This document shows, piece by piece, positions 60,581 to 64,000 of a stretch of DNA of 64,000 bases (position 1 is the first letter of the stretch; each line of letters begins with the position of its first letter). The notes below the pieces were generated by a model that saw nothing but the letters and a program-made list of their open reading frames with translations, searched no databases and was not told the origin of the DNA. The DNA is from Pseudomonas putida (GTDB lineage Bacteria > Pseudomonadota > Gammaproteobacteria > Pseudomonadales > Pseudomonadaceae), in contig NZ_CP011789.1 in NCBI RefSeq assembly GCF_001636055.1, forward strand, positions 5,492,501-5,556,500. The letters are read 5' to 3'. Made by a program: the position numbers and the translations under genes.

Positions 60581-61644
60581 CCTTGCGAGAGCAACTGACG
60601 CAGGTCGATGACTGCGGCGTTGGCCCGGGAGATGTAGTTGGCCATTACCAGCGAGTGGTTGGCCCACATGCCGAAGCCACTGCCGTTGAGTACCATCGGG
60701 CTCCACAGCGGCTCCTGCGAAGCTTCCAGCTCACGAATGATCTGACGCACGCTGACGGTGGCGTTCTTCTTGGCCAGTACGTCGGCGAAGTCGACCTCGA
60801 TGGCGCGCAGCAGATGCGACAGCGCCCAGGCCTGGCCGCGGGCTTCGTAGAAGACGTTGTCGATCTGCAGCCATGGCGTCTCGACGATTTCCTCGTCGAC
60901 CTGCGGTGCCTGGCCGGCCTGGACGGTTTCGGTCTTGAGGTTGCTGTTGAGCTTGACCCGTCCCACGCTCGCCGACAGACGCTGGGACAACGAGCCCAGA
61001 CGCGTGGCAACGTCGCCCAGCCAGTTGTTCAGATTGTCGGCGCGGGTGTAGAAGATCGCGCCCTGGTCGCCAGCGGCCAGGCGCACCTGGTAGCGGTTGA
61101 GCGACTTGATACCTTCCTCGAACTCCGACTCGCTGGAGGGCAGGATCCAGCTCTTGTTGTCGAAGTTGAAGCGCGGCTCGGCCTTGGCCAGGTCGGCGTC
61201 TTCGGTCGATTGCGACTGTGAGCGAGCGAAGTCCTTGCGCAGCGCACGCGACAGGTCGCGCACCTGGACCAACACGCCATATTCCCAGCTCGGCATGTTG
61301 TCCATCCACAAACCCGGCGGGAAGCGGTCGTTGGAGATGTAACCGCCCGGCTTGTCGAGCAGGGTGCCGGCAACGTTCTTGAGGGTTTCGATGGTGGTAT
61401 AGCCCACCACCATCTGCTGGCCGTTACGCTCGGCCGCAGCCTGGGCGTTCTGTTGCACCGGGAACAGGTCGGGCTCTTCGCTCCAGTACCAGCCAAGGCC
61501 GATGCACACCAGCAGGTACAGGCCGATCAGAGTGCCCAGGGCGCGGCTCCAGAGGCCGCCGAGGTAGCTACGGGTGGCGGCGCCACGGCCATCGGCGCGC
61601 TCAGGGCGCTCGGCCTTGGCCTCACGGTTTTTCCAGTCCAGCAT
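60577..61644 (-). CDS. DUF2333-family membrane protein
   Basis: This 355-residue protein has one N-terminal membrane helix (about 35-55, ALGTLIGLYLLVCIGLGWYW). A large periplasmic or soluble domain rich in helices follows, containing PGGYISNDRFPPGLW, RADNLNNWLGDVATRLG and FGMWANHSLVMANYISRANA. The family (DUF2333) is common in Pseudomonas; its role is not known. ATG at 61644 has AAGGA 7 bases upstream; the frame could extend six residues to 61662. The coupling with the Nudix gene by a 4-base overlap is a clue to a shared role. Confidence 0.88.
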   Translation of the reverse strand: MLDWKNREAKAERPERADGRGAATRSYLGGLWSRALGTLIGLYLLVCIGLGWYWSEEPDLFPVQQNAQAAAERNGQQMVVGYTTIETLKNVAGTLLDKPGGYISNDRFPPGLWMDNMPSWEYGVLVQVRDLSRALRKDFARSQSQSTEDADLAKAEPRFNFDNKSWILPSSESEFEEGIKSLNRYQVRLAAGDQGAIFYTRADNLNNWLGDVATRLGSLSQRLSASVGRVKLNSNLKTETVQAGQAPQVDEEIVETPWLQIDNVFYEARGQAWALSHLLRAIEVDFADVLAKKNATVSVRQIIRELEASQEPLWSPMVLNGSGFGMWANHSLVMANYISRANAAVIDLRQLLSQG

Positions 61645-61894
61645 GGCGTTGTCCTTAATCAATCATGACGGTTCAGGGGCTTGGACCACAGGCCTCGGCC
61701 AGGGTGCCACGGCAAGCCCGCGTCCCAGCACTATAAAGCAGACGCCGCCATACGCATAAGCGACCAATGGGTCGGAAACTGAATAATCGGGCCTGAACGC
61801 TTTGTTGATTCACAGCACTCGCGAGCCGGAAAAGACCTGCTAGCATAGAGCCATCATTGAACCTGCACCCTAACCTCCAACAAGCAGTCAGGAC

Positions 61895-63511
61895 ATGACC
61901 CAGCCAGCCGAGCCCAGCCACGAGCGCTTGAAGCAGCATTTCGCCCAGCGGGTCATCCATCAGGCCCGACAGATCCTCGAGATCTGGCAGCGCCTGCAGC
62001 GTGGCGAGTGGTCGAGCGCAGGGCTGGGCGAGCTGAGCGACGCCAATCTGCGCCTGCAACGCTACGCCGATCGTTTCGAACAGCCCGAACACGGCAGCCT
62101 GTCGACTGCCATCGAGCAGACGCTGAGGGCCATCGAAGCGAACAGCACGCGGCTCAATTCAGAACTGATCGGCGAGCTCAATCGCCTGATGCAACGCTTG
62201 TCGCGCACCGGCCTGCGCAAGGGCGACCAGCTCGATCATGTGCCCCTGCCGCCCTTGCGCAAGCCGGTGTACATCCTGCTGCAGGACCATGACCGCGCCG
62301 AACGCCTGGCGCAACAGCTGGAGTTCTTCGGATTGGGCGTGCAGGCATTGGGCAACGCCGATGCCTTTCGTGCCTCGATGAGCGAACGCCTGCCTTCGGC
62401 CATCGTCATGGATGTCGATTTCAGTGGCCCCGGCCAGGGCCTCAAACTGGCCGCCGAAGCCCAGCAAAGGCTGGAGCTGCACATTCCGCTGCTGTTCTTC
62501 AGCCTCCACGAGACCGACACCCCGACCCGCCTGGCCGCCGTGCGCGCCGGCGGCCAGGAGTTCCTCACCGGCACCCTGGAAGCGTCCAGCCTGCTGGAAA
62601 AGGTCGAACTGCTGACCAGCGCCGCCCAATACGACCCGTTCCGGGTGCTGATCATCGATGACTCGCGCGCCCAGGCCATGCACACCGAGCGCCTGCTCAA
62701 CGGCGCCGGCATCATCACCCGCACGCTCACCGAGCCGATCCGCACCATGGCCGAGCTCGCTGACTTCCAGCCCGACCTGATCATCCTCGACATGTACATG
62801 CCCGACTGCACCGGCACCGAACTGGCCAAGGTGATCCGCCACAACGACCGTTATGTCAGCGTACCGATCATCTACCTGTCGGCCGAGGACGACCTGGACA
62901 AGCAGCTCGACGCCATGAGCGAAGGTGGCGACGACTTCCTCACCAAGCCGATCCGCGCCCGCCATCTGGTGACCACCGTGCGCAACCGCGCCGCCCGCGC
63001 CCGTCATCTCAAGGCACGCATGGTGCGCGACAGCCTGACGGGGCTGTACAACCATACCCACATCCTGCAACTGCTCGAAGACTGCAGTTTCCGCGCCCGC
63101 CGCGAGGAACACCCACTGAGCTTCGCCATGCTCGACATCGACCATTTCAAGAAGATCAACGACCGCCATGGCCATCCGATGGGCGACCGGGTGATCAAGA
63201 GCCTGGCGCTGTTCCTCAAGCAGCGCCTGCGCAAGACCGATTTCATCGGCCGCTATGGCGGTGAGGAATTCGCCATCGTCATGCCCAACACCGGGCTGGA
63301 AGCTGCGTACAAGGTGCTCGACGAGATCCGCCAGCGCTTTGCCGAAATCCACTATCCCGCCCAGCCGAACGACCTGCAGTGCACCTTCAGCGCCGGGGTG
63401 GTGCAACTCGATGACACGCTGGACGCGCTGACCATGGCCAGCGCGGCGGATGAGGCGCTGTACCGGGCCAAGCACGCGGGGCGTAATTGCGTGGTGAGGG
63501 TCGAGCCCTAG
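61895..63511 (+). CDS. Response regulator with two receiver domains and GGDEF diguanylate cyclase
   Basis: This 538-residue protein has an N-terminal helical region (about 1-115, possibly Hpt-like), a degenerate receiver (about 122-240, lacking the conserved Lys), a full receiver (about 250-365, with FRVLIIDDSRAQ, ILDMYMPDCTG and FLTKPIRA) and a GGDEF domain (about 378-538). The active site is GGEEF in FIGRYGGEEFAIV, with the c-di-GMP inhibitory site RKTD five residues before it, so it should be a feedback-inhibited cyclase. It is PleD-like. The ATG is at 61895; no strong ribosome-binding site is apparent. Confidence 0.92.
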   Translation: MTQPAEPSHERLKQHFAQRVIHQARQILEIWQRLQRGEWSSAGLGELSDANLRLQRYADRFEQPEHGSLSTAIEQTLRAIEANSTRLNSELIGELNRLMQRLSRTGLRKGDQLDHVPLPPLRKPVYILLQDHDRAERLAQQLEFFGLGVQALGNADAFRASMSERLPSAIVMDVDFSGPGQGLKLAAEAQQRLELHIPLLFFSLHETDTPTRLAAVRAGGQEFLTGTLEASSLLEKVELLTSAAQYDPFRVLIIDDSRAQAMHTERLLNGAGIITRTLTEPIRTMAELADFQPDLIILDMYMPDCTGTELAKVIRHNDRYVSVPIIYLSAEDDLDKQLDAMSEGGDDFLTKPIRARHLVTTVRNRAARARHLKARMVRDSLTGLYNHTHILQLLEDCSFRARREEHPLSFAMLDIDHFKKINDRHGHPMGDRVIKSLALFLKQRLRKTDFIGRYGGEEFAIVMPNTGLEAAYKVLDEIRQRFAEIHYPAQPNDLQCTFSAGVVQLDDTLDALTMASAADEALYRAKHAGRNCVVRVEP

Positions 63512-63624
63512 ACTGGCACTCTGCCACTTTTTTATGGCGCCACCCCGTCGTCGTCATCACCCGGTCACAAAATCGCAATAACTTCAGGCACCTACCTCTC
63601 CATTCCCGCAGGAAGTTCGCGGCT

Positions 63625-64000
63625 ATGCGCCTGAAGTGGCTGACCAATTTCAACACCCTCTTGCTGGTGACCGTGTGCTTCGCCCTGGGCGCAACCCTGT
63701 GGTGGTCGCAACGTGCACTCGAGCGGCCCTACCAGATGATGGAGCGCTACTTGGGGCTGTCCCAGCAGTTCCAGAACGAGGCCGCCGCCAATATCCAGGC
63801 CTACCTGGCCAGCGGCGACGCCCTGCGCCATGCCTCGGCCGTGGAGGCCAACAAGCAGCTGCACAGCGCCCTTGGAGAATGGCCAGACGCACTGGCCGCC
63901 AAGCTGCGCCCGAGCCTGGACAGCCTGCAGGGCTTCACCGCCAACGAATTGCTGGCCGCCGGCAAGCTGGCCGGAGATCCGCAGGCACTGCTGCTGCAAG
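63625..64000 (+). CDS. Methyl-accepting chemotaxis protein-like gene, 5' part (cut by window end)
   Basis: The frame starts with MRLKWLTNFNTLLLVTVCFA, a membrane anchor with basic flank, and goes on for about 125 residues of a helical periplasmic region (YLGLSQQFQNEAAANIQAYL). This is typical of the start of a chemoreceptor or related sensor. AGGAAG lies upstream of the ATG. The signalling part lies beyond the window, so the class is inferred from the start and from the recalled P. putida gene order (this gene follows the diguanylate cyclase). Confidence 0.6.
   Translation, partial: MRLKWLTNFNTLLLVTVCFALGATLWWSQRALERPYQMMERYLGLSQQFQNEAAANIQAYLASGDALRHASAVEANKQLHSALGEWPDALAAKLRPSLDSLQGFTANELLAAGKLAGDPQALLLQ

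Noticed and set aside
61680..61740. A degenerate REP-like sequence (GCCACGGCAAGCCCGC) upstream of the diguanylate cyclase gene
   Set aside because: Only half of the REP core is present and no stable stem was found, so it was not listed as a feature.

Overview
The window looks like a chromosomal segment of a Pseudomonas of the P. putida group. This rests on the 16S fragment, on REP-type palindromes built around GCGGGCAAGCCCGC, on high-GC coding throughout, and on a gene order that I recall from P. putida KT2440 (mmsA/beta-alanine aminotransferase, purine deaminases, copper efflux, PbpC/alpha-2-macroglobulin, MATE/speA/Sui1/Nudix/DUF2333/GGDEF). Names come from motifs and family knowledge; no database search was run.

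Layout. 1-1.6 kb: 5' part of a 16S rRNA gene on the minus strand, its leader (boxA) and two tandem promoters, then a large REP palindrome. 1.6-11.2 kb: nitrogen and nucleobase catabolism (mmsA, bauA, a LysR gene, a RutR-like TetR gene, a YigZ protein, an SDR, a probable 8-oxoguanine deaminase, a probable adenine deaminase, an ArsR regulator). 11.2-16.8 kb: an MFS exporter and a copper module (copZ, a small secreted protein, copA, cueR) with two CueR-type promoters with 19-bp spacers. 16.9-28.1 kb: a chemoreceptor, an autotransporter, an AraC regulator, a thiolase diverging from a FabG4-MaoC pair, a MazG-like hydrolase, cmoM and two tandem DUF4136 lipoproteins.

28.3-42.8 kb is a full Flp/Tad pilus locus. 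rcpC-rcpA-tadZ-tadA-tadB-tadC-tadD-DUF3613 runs on the minus strand, flp diverges from it, and nearby are the tadE pseudopilin, the FppA prepilin peptidase, the PprA/PprB two-component system and a TadG-like protein. Next to it are a single-domain response regulator and a PIN/excisionase-type toxin-antitoxin pair. 44.5-47.9 kb holds a two-partner-secretion-type outer-membrane transporter beside a glycine-rich repetitive lipoprotein instead of a usual TpsA; this is the least explained part of the window.

48.1-55.8 kb: pbpC and a bacterial alpha-2-macroglobulin with an intact thioester motif, separated by a small membrane-protein gene on the other strand. 56-64 kb: MATE transporter, speA, a Sui1/YciH factor, a Nudix hydrolase overlapping a DUF2333 gene, a double-receiver diguanylate cyclase, and the start of another chemoreceptor-like gene cut by the window end.

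No tRNA gene, CRISPR array, insertion sequence, integrase or prophage gene was recognised. The most accessory-looking parts are the Tad locus, the toxin-antitoxin pair and the TpsB/Gly-rich pair (28-48 kb).
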